This document shows positions 28,402-36,864 of a stretch of DNA of 64,000 nt, piece by piece. The position numbers and the translations under genes are program-made. The stretch lies in contig OZ243919.1 of the NCBI GenBank assembly GCA_965213885.1, forward strand, positions 2,666,001-2,730,000, written 5' to 3'. The DNA comes from VYFG01 sp965213885 (GTDB lineage: Bacteria; Pseudomonadota; Gammaproteobacteria; Arenicellales; Poriferihabitantaceae). Each line of letters starts with the position of its first letter. Position 1 is the stretch's first letter. Below the pieces are notes generated by a model. The model worked only from the letters and a program-made list of their open reading frames with translations. It did no database searches and had not been told where the DNA came from.

Positions 28402-29145
28402 ATGTCCGGTGAAGCGTTTCCCCTGATCCAGGAGGCAGGCGACCGCGGCATGCTGGTGCTGTTCGGGGACACCCTGGACATGGCCACCAACCATGCCGCA
28501 CATGCCTTCGACCGATCACTGACAGAGCGAAAATGGCCCGAGGTGCTGGAAATCACACCCGCAATCCGCGGTGTCCTGATCCAGTATGACCCGGTCAGGG
28601 TAACGGCGGCCGAGATGCACGATCGCATCCGGACGCTGCTGGACAGTCGCGACTGGCTTGCCGAATCCCCCATCCCCGGTCGCAGGCTATGGCGTCTGCC
28701 GGTGCATTACGGAGAGGATTCCGGACCCGACATCGCCGGCGTCGCCGGGGCCATGGGGTGCGACATCGATGCGGTGATCGAGGAGCACTGCTCACTGTCC
28801 CTGCGGGTCCTGATGCTGGGATTCGCCCCGGGATGCGCCTACCTCGGCACGCTGCCCGAACGATGGGACCTCCCCAGGCTGGACCATGTCAAGCCCCCGG
28901 TGCCGCCCGGCTCGATTTCCGTGGCGTTACGCCAGTCGGTCCTGTTCGCCACCCCGATCCCCACCGGATGGCAGACCATCGGCCGCACACCATTCCTGTC
29001 ATTCTCCCGCGGCCGTCCGCCGTTTTTCTTCCTCGCACCAGGGGACGAGGTCGGCTTCACGCCAATCGACGCAATCCGTTTGGCGGAACTGTCCGCCGCA
29101 GTGGAAGCAGGGGAAACGATCGTGGTACCCGAACCGCTGCCATGA
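28402..29145 (+). CDS. pxpB: 5-oxoprolinase subunit B (KipI family)
   Basis: A 247-residue protein of the KipI/PxpB family. DRGMLVLFGDTLDMATN at the N terminus and LMLGFAPGCAYLGTLPERWDLPRL followed by PPGSISVALRQSVLFATPIPTGWQ are the family signature. With PxpC and PxpA it forms the ATP-dependent enzyme that hydrolyses 5-oxoproline (pyroglutamate) to glutamate. The stop overlaps the pxpC start by ATGA. Here the gene order is B-C-A rather than the A-B-C seen in several bacteria. Confidence 0.92.
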   Translation: MSGEAFPLIQEAGDRGMLVLFGDTLDMATNHAAHAFDRSLTERKWPEVLEITPAIRGVLIQYDPVRVTAAEMHDRIRTLLDSRDWLAESPIPGRRLWRLPVHYGEDSGPDIAGVAGAMGCDIDAVIEEHCSLSLRVLMLGFAPGCAYLGTLPERWDLPRLDHVKPPVPPGSISVALRQSVLFATPIPTGWQTIGRTPFLSFSRGRPPFFFLAPGDEVGFTPIDAIRLAELSAAVEAGETIVVPEPLP

Positions 29146-30170
29146 ACGCTGTCCTGTTGATCGACACCGCAGGCCCCACCATCACCATCCAGGACGCCGG
29201 GCGGCCGGGCTACGCCCGTTTCGGCCTGTCTGCCGGCGGGGCCATGGACCCCTGGGCAATGGCCGAAGGGGAGGCGCTGCTCGGCAATCCACCGGGCACG
29301 GCGACACTGGAGATGGCCGGATTCGGCGGCCGGTTCCGGATGCTGCATGAACCCCGCTGGTGTGCGCTCACCGGGGCGGTCATGCAGGCGAGGCTGGATG
29401 GGATTCCCCTGCCGTGGCGCGCGAGTTTCATCGTTCTTCCCGGCCAGCTGCTGGAAATCGGTCCCGCACTGACGGGCGTGGAAGGCTGCGGGACCTACGG
29501 CTACCTCCACGTTGCCGGCGGCCTTGACACCCCGAAGGAGATCGGTGCCCGGGGGACGCATGTGCGTGCCGGCATCGGCGGCCTGGACGGAGGAACGCTA
29601 CAGTCCGGCACCCGCCTTCCGCTCGGGACCCCGGGCGTCGCAGACCGAACCCCCTCCAGGCTGCCGCTCCCGGAATACCTGGCCCGCAGAACCATTCGCG
29701 TGGTCTGGGGGCCACAGTCCGGGCGTTTCCGGGCCACCAGCCGGGACCGCCTGCTCAAGGAACCCTTTGCCGTCTCCCACCGCAGGGACCGAATGGCCAT
29801 GCGTCTCGACATGACCGGTGCGGACCCCTTCGAATCCCTCCTGACCGGACTGTCAGACCCGGCCATGACGGGTGACATCCAGGTGACCGGGGACGGATGC
29901 CCCGCCGTTCTCATGCGTGAACACCAGCCTACCGGCGGCTATCCCCGCATCGCCACGGTGATCACCGCCGACCTGGCGACAGCAGCGCAGCTGCCCTCCG
30001 GGGCTCCGTTCCGGTTCGCCCTGGCCACCCTGGGCGATGCCGTCGGCGCCCTCAGGGACTGGCAGGACGGGCTGCGTGGACTGGCGGAGCGGATACGGCC
30101 GCTCGGGCAGGCTGATGAGTTGCTTGCGCACAACCTGATCGGCGGCGTGGTCTCTGCCGACGATCCCTGA
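29142..30170 (+). CDS. pxpC: 5-oxoprolinase subunit C (biotin-dependent carboxylase-like KipA family)
   Basis: A 342-residue protein starting at ATG 29142 within the pxpB stop. TITIQDAGRPGYARFGLSAGGAMD is the typical start of the family, followed by TYGYLHVAGGLDTP and REHQPTGGYPRIATVITADLA near the C terminus. It is homologous to the allophanate-hydrolase domain of urea amidolyase. It is predicted to act with PxpB and PxpA in 5-oxoproline hydrolysis. Translational coupling to pxpB supports stoichiometric synthesis. Confidence 0.92.
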   Translation: MNAVLLIDTAGPTITIQDAGRPGYARFGLSAGGAMDPWAMAEGEALLGNPPGTATLEMAGFGGRFRMLHEPRWCALTGAVMQARLDGIPLPWRASFIVLPGQLLEIGPALTGVEGCGTYGYLHVAGGLDTPKEIGARGTHVRAGIGGLDGGTLQSGTRLPLGTPGVADRTPSRLPLPEYLARRTIRVVWGPQSGRFRATSRDRLLKEPFAVSHRRDRMAMRLDMTGADPFESLLTGLSDPAMTGDIQVTGDGCPAVLMREHQPTGGYPRIATVITADLATAAQLPSGAPFRFALATLGDAVGALRDWQDGLRGLAERIRPLGQADELLAHNLIGGVVSADDP

Positions 30171-30238
30171 TCCGCCGGGTGCCAGACCACCACCAGAACG
30201 CCGCTGGATCAACCCCGGGCGCTGTGATAGCTTAGTGC

Positions 30239-30258
30239 CGGAGCGAAGCCCCGCTCCG
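30239..30258 (+). promoter_or_regulatory. Short hairpin upstream of pxpA
   Basis: CGGAGCG (30239-30245) and CGCTCCG (30252-30258) form a 7-bp stem with a 6-nt loop in the 117 bp gap between pxpC and pxpA, ending 29 bp before the ATG. It may tune pxpA expression; there is no T-run to make it a terminator. Confidence 0.3.
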
Positions 30259-30287
30259 CCGATGCACCGGACCTGGCACCACCCGCA

Positions 30288-31058
30288 ATGAACAAGCAGC
30301 ACACCATTGATCTCAATGCCGACCTCGGCGAGTCCTTCGGGCCGTGGAAGATGGGCGACGACGAGGCCATGCTGGAGATCGTATCCAGCGCCAACATCGC
30401 CTGCGGCTTCCACGCTGGAGGGCCTGCGGAAATGATCGCCACGATTCGGCTGTGCCGGTCAATGGGCGTTGCGGCAGGCGCCCACCCCGGGTTTGACGAC
30501 CTCCGTGGATTCGGTCGCAGGCGCCTTCCGGTTGCGGACCTGTCCGCCCTGCAGGCGGACCTAGTCTACCAGGTGGGCGCGTTCTTGGGCGTGGCGGGGT
30601 CGGAGGGTATCCCGGTTTCCCATATCAAGCTCCATGGCGCCCTGTCCAACATGGCCTGCGAGGACGAGGCCCTGGCACGGACCTGCGTCGCCGCCTTTCG
30701 CAGGGTGGCACCGGACATTCCGGTGCTGGCCCAGGCCGCAACCGGCCTGGAGAGGGCCGCGGAGGACACCGGACCACTGATACGGGAGGTGTTCGCCGAT
30801 CGGGAGTACAACCCGGACGGCACCCTGGTGGCACGGAATCTCGACGGCGCGGTGATCCACGATGCGAGCAGGGCTGCGGAACGTGTGCTGCTAATGCTCG
30901 AGGAGCAGGCGATCACCGCCATCGACGGCTCGGTCTTCGGCGTGAAGCCCGAATCCGTCTGTGTGCACGGCGACAACCCGGCCGCGGTCAGAATGGCCGG
31001 GCAGATACGGTCCACCCTCGAACGGAACGGCATCACCGTCAAGGCCCACGGCGCCTGA
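30288..31058 (+). CDS. pxpA: 5-oxoprolinase subunit A (LamB/YcsF family)
   Basis: A 256-residue protein beginning with the invariant IDLNADLGESFGPWKMGDD. It continues with SANIACGFHAGGP and GAHPGFDDLRGFGRR, which carry the putative catalytic Asp and His residues, then SHIKLHGALSNM and FADREYNPDGTLV. It hydrolyses 5-oxoproline using ATP together with PxpB and PxpC. The gap of 117 bp from pxpC contains a hairpin, so pxpA may be partly independently expressed. The M24 gene follows after 129 bp. Confidence 0.93.
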   Translation: MNKQHTIDLNADLGESFGPWKMGDDEAMLEIVSSANIACGFHAGGPAEMIATIRLCRSMGVAAGAHPGFDDLRGFGRRRLPVADLSALQADLVYQVGAFLGVAGSEGIPVSHIKLHGALSNMACEDEALARTCVAAFRRVAPDIPVLAQAATGLERAAEDTGPLIREVFADREYNPDGTLVARNLDGAVIHDASRAAERVLLMLEEQAITAIDGSVFGVKPESVCVHGDNPAAVRMAGQIRSTLERNGITVKAHGA

Positions 31059-31187
31059 AGGCATCCGCCTTTCCCGGTTCCGGCAATGCCGGAATTTTGC
31101 GACATGGATTTGCCCGTTCCCCACCGGCCGCTTTTTTCGCGTCCGCCCCTGGCACTAATATCCCGCAACCCTGATCAGGCCCCCGAT

Positions 31188-32369
31188 ATGCTGAAGCCCC
31201 CGCCCATCGACCTGACCGCTCTGCGCCACTACCGGCTTTCCCGCCTGCGCAGGCAGCTGGTGGAAATGGACATCCCCCTGGCAGTGCTGCTGCAACCCAT
31301 CAGTCTCAGGTATGCCGTCGACTATCGCGAGTACCCCCTGTTCCAATCCCACATCCCGACCTCCTACCTGTTCGTGCCCGCGGACGGGCCCGTGGTCCTG
31401 TACGGCGCCTACAACCGCCATTACGAACTGGTGGATGATTACCGCCCCGGCGCCGGTTTCACACCCTTCGACAGCGGGTTCCACCTTGAGGCGGCGGCAA
31501 AAAAATTTGCCCGGGACGTGGAAGGATTTCTAGGCGAGGTCGGGGCGGGCGGCAGGCACCCCCGGATCGCGGTGGAACATCTTCCGGCGGATGTCTTCGG
31601 CGCGCTGAAAAGCCGCGGGTTCCGCCTGGTGAGCGGCGAGGCCGTCATGGAACAGGCACGGGCCATCAAGAGCCAAACGGAGATCGACTGCATGCGTTAT
31701 TCCATCGCCGTCGCGGAGCACGGCATGGCGGAAATGCAAAAGGCCCTACGGCCCGGCATGACCGAAAACCAGCTCTGGGCGATTCTCCACCAGGTCAATG
31801 TCGCCCATGACGGTGACTGGATCGAGGGACGCATGCTGGCATCCGGGTCGCGGACCAACCCCTGGCTGCAGGAGGCCGGTGACCGCGTGATCCATGCAGG
31901 TGAACTGGTGGCCTTCGACACGGACATGGTGGGTCCCTTCGGCTACTGCGCCGATATCTCCAGGACCTGGCTGTGCGGAGACGGCAGCCCAACCGCCGCG
32001 CAGTGCGACCTTTACCGCCACGCCTGGGAAGAGGTGCAGCACAACACCTCTGTACTGAAGCCGGGGCTCGGCCTGCGTGAGTTCGCGGAACGGATCTTTC
32101 CCCGCCGCAGGGAATTCATCGCACATCACTATCCCTGTTTCGCCCACGGCATCGGCATGTCGGACGAATACCCGAAGCTGTACTATCCCGAGGATCGGGA
32201 CAGACAGTACGACGGTGTGATTGAGCCGGGTATGATCCTGTGCGTGGAGAGTTTTACCGGCTCGGACCAGGGCGGCGAGGGCGTCAAGCTCGAACAGGTG
32301 GTGCTGGTCACCGACGACGGCACCGAGATCCTGTCCTCCTATCCCTACGAGGGCAGGTTCCTGGACTAG
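31188..32369 (+). CDS. M24 metallopeptidase-fold protein resembling DMSP lyase DddP
   Basis: A 393-residue creatinase/M24-fold protein from ATG 31188. Unlike PepP, its metal motif is FDTDMVGPFGYCADISRTW, with the DxD-x9-D spacing typical of DddP. AHGIGMSDEYPKLYYPED supplies the His ligand and the Asp six residues later that is the proposed catalytic base of DddP. CVESFTGSDQGGEGVKLEQ gives two Glu ligands 15 residues apart, as in DddP. DddP releases dimethylsulfide from dimethylsulfoniopropionate, but non-lyase relatives share these motifs, so activity is not proven. It may instead be a dipeptidase linked to the pxp genes. Confidence 0.7.
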   Translation: MLKPPPIDLTALRHYRLSRLRRQLVEMDIPLAVLLQPISLRYAVDYREYPLFQSHIPTSYLFVPADGPVVLYGAYNRHYELVDDYRPGAGFTPFDSGFHLEAAAKKFARDVEGFLGEVGAGGRHPRIAVEHLPADVFGALKSRGFRLVSGEAVMEQARAIKSQTEIDCMRYSIAVAEHGMAEMQKALRPGMTENQLWAILHQVNVAHDGDWIEGRMLASGSRTNPWLQEAGDRVIHAGELVAFDTDMVGPFGYCADISRTWLCGDGSPTAAQCDLYRHAWEEVQHNTSVLKPGLGLREFAERIFPRRREFIAHHYPCFAHGIGMSDEYPKLYYPEDRDRQYDGVIEPGMILCVESFTGSDQGGEGVKLEQVVLVTDDGTEILSSYPYEGRFLD

Positions 32370-32884
32370 GCGGTCCGCATGACAGGCCGCGGGACCCGCG
32401 CCAGAACAGGGCCAGACGGATCAGCATCATTGCTCCGACCAGGGTCAACAGCAAGGCGACGACCGTCCTCAGTTTCGACTCCGCCAGCCGGTGCGCAGCC
32501 CAGCCCCCCGCCGTCGTCCGCTCCCCGGTTCCGGCGGATCAGCGCGTCCACGCCGCTGAACAGGATCAGCAGCGCAATGGGCACCTCGAGAATCAGTCCC
32601 GGGGCGAGGGGCAGCAGCCAGGCGCCCAGCAGGGCGCCGGGAACCGCACCCAGGCAGACCTGCCAGGCGGAGGGTCCGTGAAGACTGCCGTGCCGGTGGT
32701 ACACCAGCCCGCCGACGATACCCGGCAGCAGGTAGGCCATCATGCAGGCGGGGATCACGGCATGGATGGGCACGCCGCCGAGAAAGTGCAGCACCGGGAC
32801 CTGGAGCACGCCGCCAATACCGATGCTGCCGATCATCATCCCGACGACCAGCACGAGCAACAGCACCAACGGAGAAAGCAGCAT
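32366..32884 (-). pseudogene. TauE/SafE-type sulfite/organosulfur exporter, internally deleted
   Basis: The ATG at 32884 opens a normal TauE/SafE first half (GMMIGSIGIGGVLQVP, then four hydrophobic segments to about residue 122). From near 32545 the frame runs into non-membrane sequence and stops at 32366. In the next minus-strand frame, about 32380-32512 encodes the expected last membrane helix (RLAESKLRTVVALLLTLVGA). The second TauE repeat, about 80-100 residues, is absent between them. This looks like an internal deletion plus frame change, leaving a non-functional remnant. The overlap with the end of the M24 gene is only 4 bp. Confidence 0.75.
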
Positions 32885-33028
32885 GGACGGACCGGGCTAT
32901 GCGGGGGGCCGAATATGCACTGTTGTCACCCCGATTCAATGCGCTAGACTGCGGCCGATGGAAGCCTTTCCAGATTCCCGTGCCGCTTCCCGGCCGACCA
33001 TGTACCGGACCATGGTCCCGATCCCGCA

Positions 33029-34252
33029 ATGCCCGTTGCCGGGAATCCCGGCCATACGCGAACGGGCCTCTCCGAAGGACACCGTGACTCCACGACGCCA
33101 ACTTCCGTGACCTATATCGCCAACGGCATCGCTGCGTTCCTGTTCTCCTGCACCGGTCCGGTGGCCATTATCCTCTCCGTGGCGGCGGCCACGGGGCTCG
33201 ACGATGAGCACGTGGCATCCTGGCTTTTCGGGGGATTCACCATTGCCGGGGCGGTTTCCCTTTGGTTCACGCTGCGCCATCGCCAGCCGCTGGTGTTCGC
33301 CTGGACCATTCCCGGCACCATCCTGCTGCTGACCTCGCTTGACCAGCTGACGTTTGCGGAAGCCGTCGGCGCCTACCTGGCTACCGGCGTCCTGATCCTG
33401 GCAATCGGCCTCGCCGGTCTCGCCGGGCGGATGATGGCCCTGGTGCCGAAACCCATTGTCATGGGCATGGTCGCGGGGATTTTTCTCGACTTCGGCCTTG
33501 GACTGGTCGGCGCGTTCGGGGAAGGTCCGCTCCTGGCGGGAGTCATGGTGGCCGTGTTCGCGGTGGCCACGGCCATTCCCCGGCTCGGGCGGGCGGCTCC
33601 GCCGATCCTGTTGGCCCTGCTGGCCGGGACGGCTGTCGTGTTGGTGACCGGCACCCTGAGGGATACCGGGCCACTGCCGGGACTTGTCACCCGGCCGCTG
33701 TTGTTCCTGCCGGTATTTTCCCTGCAGGCCATGTTCGAACTGGTGGTGCCACTGGCGGTGACAGTTCTGGCGATCCAGAATGCTCAGGGATTCGCGGTAC
33801 TGTCCCATGCCGGCCACAAACCGCCGATGGATGCCATGACCACGGCCTGCGGCCTGGGGTCCCTGGTTCTGGCAATGATCGGGGCCGTGTCCATGTGCGT
33901 GACCGGGCCGTCCAACGCGATCCTGTCCTCCAGCGGCGACCCGCGGCGGCAGTACATCGGTGGTATCACCTATTGCGTCTTTGCCATCATCTTCGGCACT
34001 TTCGGCACCTTCATGACCTGGCTCGCCCTGAAACTGCCCGAAGCCTTCATCGCCGCGCTCGGCGGTCTTGCCGTCATGAAGGTGCTCGAAGGTGCATTCG
34101 TGGCCGCGTTCACCGATCGACACACCACCGGTGCGCTGGTGGCGCTGCTGGTCACTGTCTCCGGTATCACGCTGTTCAACATCGGAGCGCCCTTCTGGGG
34201 GCTGGTGTTCGGCGTGATGATTTCGTCGCTGCTGGGGGAAGGGCGGGCCTAG
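33029..34252 (+). CDS. benE: BenE-family benzoate/H+ symporter
   Basis: About 407 residues with roughly 12 hydrophobic segments. The BenE signature appears as GIAAFLFSCTGPVAIILSVA in the first segment, FAWTIPGTILL, and SMCVTGPSNAILSSSGDP in the second half, where the NAI-SS loop corresponds to the conserved substrate region. The family imports benzoate with protons in some bacteria, though many members are untested. The N-terminal 26 residues from ATG 33029 look non-conserved, and GTG 33107 is an alternative start. Import of an aromatic acid would fit the gentisate genes at 5.8-9.3 kb, but the link is inferred. Confidence 0.8.
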   Translation: MPVAGNPGHTRTGLSEGHRDSTTPTSVTYIANGIAAFLFSCTGPVAIILSVAAATGLDDEHVASWLFGGFTIAGAVSLWFTLRHRQPLVFAWTIPGTILLLTSLDQLTFAEAVGAYLATGVLILAIGLAGLAGRMMALVPKPIVMGMVAGIFLDFGLGLVGAFGEGPLLAGVMVAVFAVATAIPRLGRAAPPILLALLAGTAVVLVTGTLRDTGPLPGLVTRPLLFLPVFSLQAMFELVVPLAVTVLAIQNAQGFAVLSHAGHKPPMDAMTTACGLGSLVLAMIGAVSMCVTGPSNAILSSSGDPRRQYIGGITYCVFAIIFGTFGTFMTWLALKLPEAFIAALGGLAVMKVLEGAFVAAFTDRHTTGALVALLVTVSGITLFNIGAPFWGLVFGVMISSLLGEGRA

Positions 34253-34353
34253 CAGGCGGGGGCGTCCGAAGGGGCCCGGGAACCCGCATCACCCTCCGGC
34301 CAGCGTCCGGCACTGCAGGAATGCCGCCCGGGCCGGACCCATCGCCCGAGGCC

Positions 34354-35841
34354 TCAGTGCATCAACTCCAGCCACCGCCCGACCGGAAGTTCCGCCTCGA
34401 CCGCATCCGCCAGGCGGCCGAATTCCCGGTCCAGGAGAACCCGCGGGTCCGGCTGCCGGACGCCCTCGCCGCGGGTTGCGGCCCAATCCTGCCGCACCCG
34501 CCTGAGCAGGGATTCGAGTACCCCGGGGGTGTCGAAAATGCCATGCAGGTAGGTACAGAGAATCCGGTGGTCGTCGGACAGTGCCCCGTCACGCCTTCCG
34601 TCATCGAGCACCAGCAGCGACTCGTAGCGATCCAGGCCCGTGGTTTCCCCCATGTGGATTTCGTAACCGCTGATCCGCTCGCCGTCCGGCAGCAGTTCTC
34701 CGGTCACATTCCGCAGCTGTTTCCCGGGCCGGAGCGTGGTTTCCAGGTCAAGGAGTCCCAGCCCGGGTACGGACCCCGGCAGGCCCTCGACACCCGAGGG
34801 ATCGTGGATGACGGCGCCCAGCATCTGCAGCCCGCCGCAGATTCCCATGACCTTCCCCCCGTAACGCAGATGGCGCAGGAGGTAAGCCACCCAGCCGTTG
34901 TCCTCGAGCCAGCCGAGATCCGCCACGGTGTTCTTGCTGCCCGGCAGGATGACCAGGTCCGCGGGCGGGATTTCCTGGCCCGATCCCACAAACCTGATCT
35001 CAACCAGAGGGTGTAGCCGGAGCGGATCGAAATCCGTATGATTACTCATCCGTGGCAGCCTTGGCACATTGACCCGTAATGCCCGGGCCCCGGCCTCCGT
35101 CTCCGATGCCTCCTCCACCGAATCCTCAGACGGGAGGTACAATCCCCCCAGCCATGGCAGCACGCCGAGAACGGGCTTGCCGGTTCGTCCGAACAGCCAG
35201 TCATTCCCCGGCTCCAGCAGGCGGCGGTCACCCCGAAACCGGTTGATCAGGAATCCCCTGACGAGGTCCCTCTCCTCTGGAGCAAGACAGTCCATCGTGC
35301 CGACCAGGTGCGCGAACACTCCGCCGCGGTCGATGTCCGCTACCAGAACCACGGGGCAGTCCGCCGCCAGGGCGAATCCCATGTTGGCGACATCGTTTTC
35401 CCTCAGGTTCACTTCCGCGGGACTGCCGGCGCCCTCCACGACGATGTAGTCGTATTGCCGCTGAAGTCTCTCCCAGGAATCGAGTACGTGAGGCATGGCC
35501 AGCTCCTTGTATCCCTGGTACTCGCCGGCGGAAAAATTGCCGACGGGACGGCCCTGAACGATGACCTGGGCGCCCTGGTCGCTGTGGGGCTTCAGCAGGA
35601 TCGGGTTCATGTCGCTGTGACACGCAACCCCGCAGGCCATCGCCTGGACCGCCTGGGAACGGCCGATCTCGCCGCCGTCCTCGGTCACTGCGCTGTTGAG
35701 TGCCATGTTCTGTGGCTTGAACGGCGCGACGCGGTACCCGTTCCGGTGTAGTAACCGGCAAAGTCCGGAGGCCACGGTGCTCTTGCCGGCGCTGGAAGTG
35801 GTGCCCTGGACCATGATTGCTCGGGCTTTGCGGGAACGCAT
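34354..35841 (-). CDS. cobQ: Cobyric acid synthase CobQ
   Basis: About 495 residues. The N-terminal P-loop-like domain starts MVQGTTSSAGKSTVASGLCR, with PFKPQNMALNSAVTEDGGEIGRSQ, a CobQ-specific block. The C-terminal glutamine amidotransferase domain has the nucleophile Cys in GICGGLQMLG and the His in CTYLHGIF. The enzyme amidates four side chains of adenosyl-cobyrinate a,c-diamide in cobalamin synthesis, using glutamine and ATP. ATG codons at 35856 and 35841 are both possible. No other cobalamin genes lie in the window, so it is an orphan of its pathway here. Confidence 0.94.
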   Translation of the reverse strand: MRSRKARAIMVQGTTSSAGKSTVASGLCRLLHRNGYRVAPFKPQNMALNSAVTEDGGEIGRSQAVQAMACGVACHSDMNPILLKPHSDQGAQVIVQGRPVGNFSAGEYQGYKELAMPHVLDSWERLQRQYDYIVVEGAGSPAEVNLRENDVANMGFALAADCPVVLVADIDRGGVFAHLVGTMDCLAPEERDLVRGFLINRFRGDRRLLEPGNDWLFGRTGKPVLGVLPWLGGLYLPSEDSVEEASETEAGARALRVNVPRLPRMSNHTDFDPLRLHPLVEIRFVGSGQEIPPADLVILPGSKNTVADLGWLEDNGWVAYLLRHLRYGGKVMGICGGLQMLGAVIHDPSGVEGLPGSVPGLGLLDLETTLRPGKQLRNVTGELLPDGERISGYEIHMGETTGLDRYESLLVLDDGRRDGALSDDHRILCTYLHGIFDTPGVLESLLRRVRQDWAATRGEGVRQPDPRVLLDREFGRLADAVEAELPVGRWLELMH

Positions 35842-36025
35842 GAGTGGAAATGTCACTAGGAAGGTGGTAGATCATTCCATGCCATCTCGGCGCTGTCGAT
35901 ACCCGTATACGCCCCGGGGGTTCCTTGCCGCCGGCGTACCGGCGCTTCCGCGAACGGGAAACGGGCCGGGTTCACGTGATGGGATCGATGGTATCCTTGA
36001 GGACGGATACAGCAGAGTTGACAGA

Positions 36026-36771
36026 ATGGGCGAGATGACTGATCCCACCGATCGCAATGTCGTGTTCCGTCCTCATCCGCGGACGATGCGGAAGCATGAA
36101 CTCCTGTCCCGCACGGCGGGAGCGTGCCGGTACGTGCGGAACCGGGTATGGGGAGAGAATCCGCGGCAGTATGAGGAGTCGGTCAGCGCCGAGGCGTACA
36201 GTCAGCCTCATGGGCCGGATGCGCGGATTGCGGAGTATCGGGCTTCGATGAGGCCGGTCAATCCATCCTTCCTCACCCTGGGCAGGGCGTTCACGACACT
36301 GCGGCGGTGCACACCGTGGGGATCGGACGGGTCGTTTGGGCGGGTCCGGTACACGCTCAGGGACCCGGCAGATGCCTGGCGCAAGTTCCTCCAGGGCACG
36401 GTGGCCGCCCCCGGCACGAACGGAAAGGCAAGGGCTGGCCTGAACCGGGAGATAGGGAAGGCCGGCTGGGCTCGGCTTCGGTCCGGGCCCGCATACAAGG
36501 CACAGACCGTTCTCCCGGCGCATGCTGCGTATCCATCGCAGGCCTGCAACGAGTGCGGCAGCGTGAATGCAGTTGCAGATCGCAATCCGAGTACCGATGC
36601 GTGGCCTGCGGCCATGAGGCCAATGCGGACATGAACGCCGCATGGAAGATCCCGGGCCTCGGGAATGGGGCAACTGGACGGCGAGGAGCGTTGGCGTTGG
36701 CGTTGGCCACTGCGACGAACCGTCCATGGTTGAACCTGAAGTTGGTGGCTTGGGTCGTCAACCCTGCTTGA
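36026..36771 (+). pseudogene. tnpB: Decayed IS200/IS605-type tnpB remnant
   Basis: From ATG 36026 the frame encodes the TnpB N terminus (FRPHPRTMRKHELLSRTAG, then CRYVRNRVWG). It jumps to the C-terminal region GLNREIGKAGWARL and the zinc ribbon start YPSQACNECGSVNA. The reading frame then shifts near 36575-36590; the following frame supplies SEYRCVACGHEANADMNAA, the second Cys pair and the third RuvC Asp. The RuvC Asp and Glu of the middle domain are missing. Total length is about 60 percent of a normal TnpB. No tnpA or element ends were recognised. It cannot encode an active nuclease. Confidence 0.82.
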
Positions 36772-36784
36772 TCAGTCCCAATCC

Positions 36785-36798
36785 TTGATCATCGTCAA
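36785..36798 (+). promoter_or_regulatory. FNR/FixK-type box upstream of copA
   Basis: TTGAT-CATC-GTCAA matches the FNR/FixK consensus TTGAT-N4-ATCAA in 9 of 10 defined positions. Its centre is about 73 bp before the copA ATG. A class II promoter would start near 36833, but the -10 there is weak; CAGAAT at 36831-36836 is the closest candidate. Confidence 0.6.
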
Positions 36799-36864
36799 CA
36801 CTTCAGACAGTGCACCCCCATTGCCCCATGCAGAATCCACCCCCCTGGTCCGGAAGCTAGGGCC

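Noticed and set aside
34354..36771. A cobalamin island around cobQ
   Set aside because: cobQ is the only cobalamin gene in the window; its neighbours are a symporter and a broken tnpB.
36773..36786. TTGATCAGTCCCAA, just before the box at 36785, as a second FNR box
   Set aside because: Only the left half matches; the right half lacks ATCAA/GTCAA.
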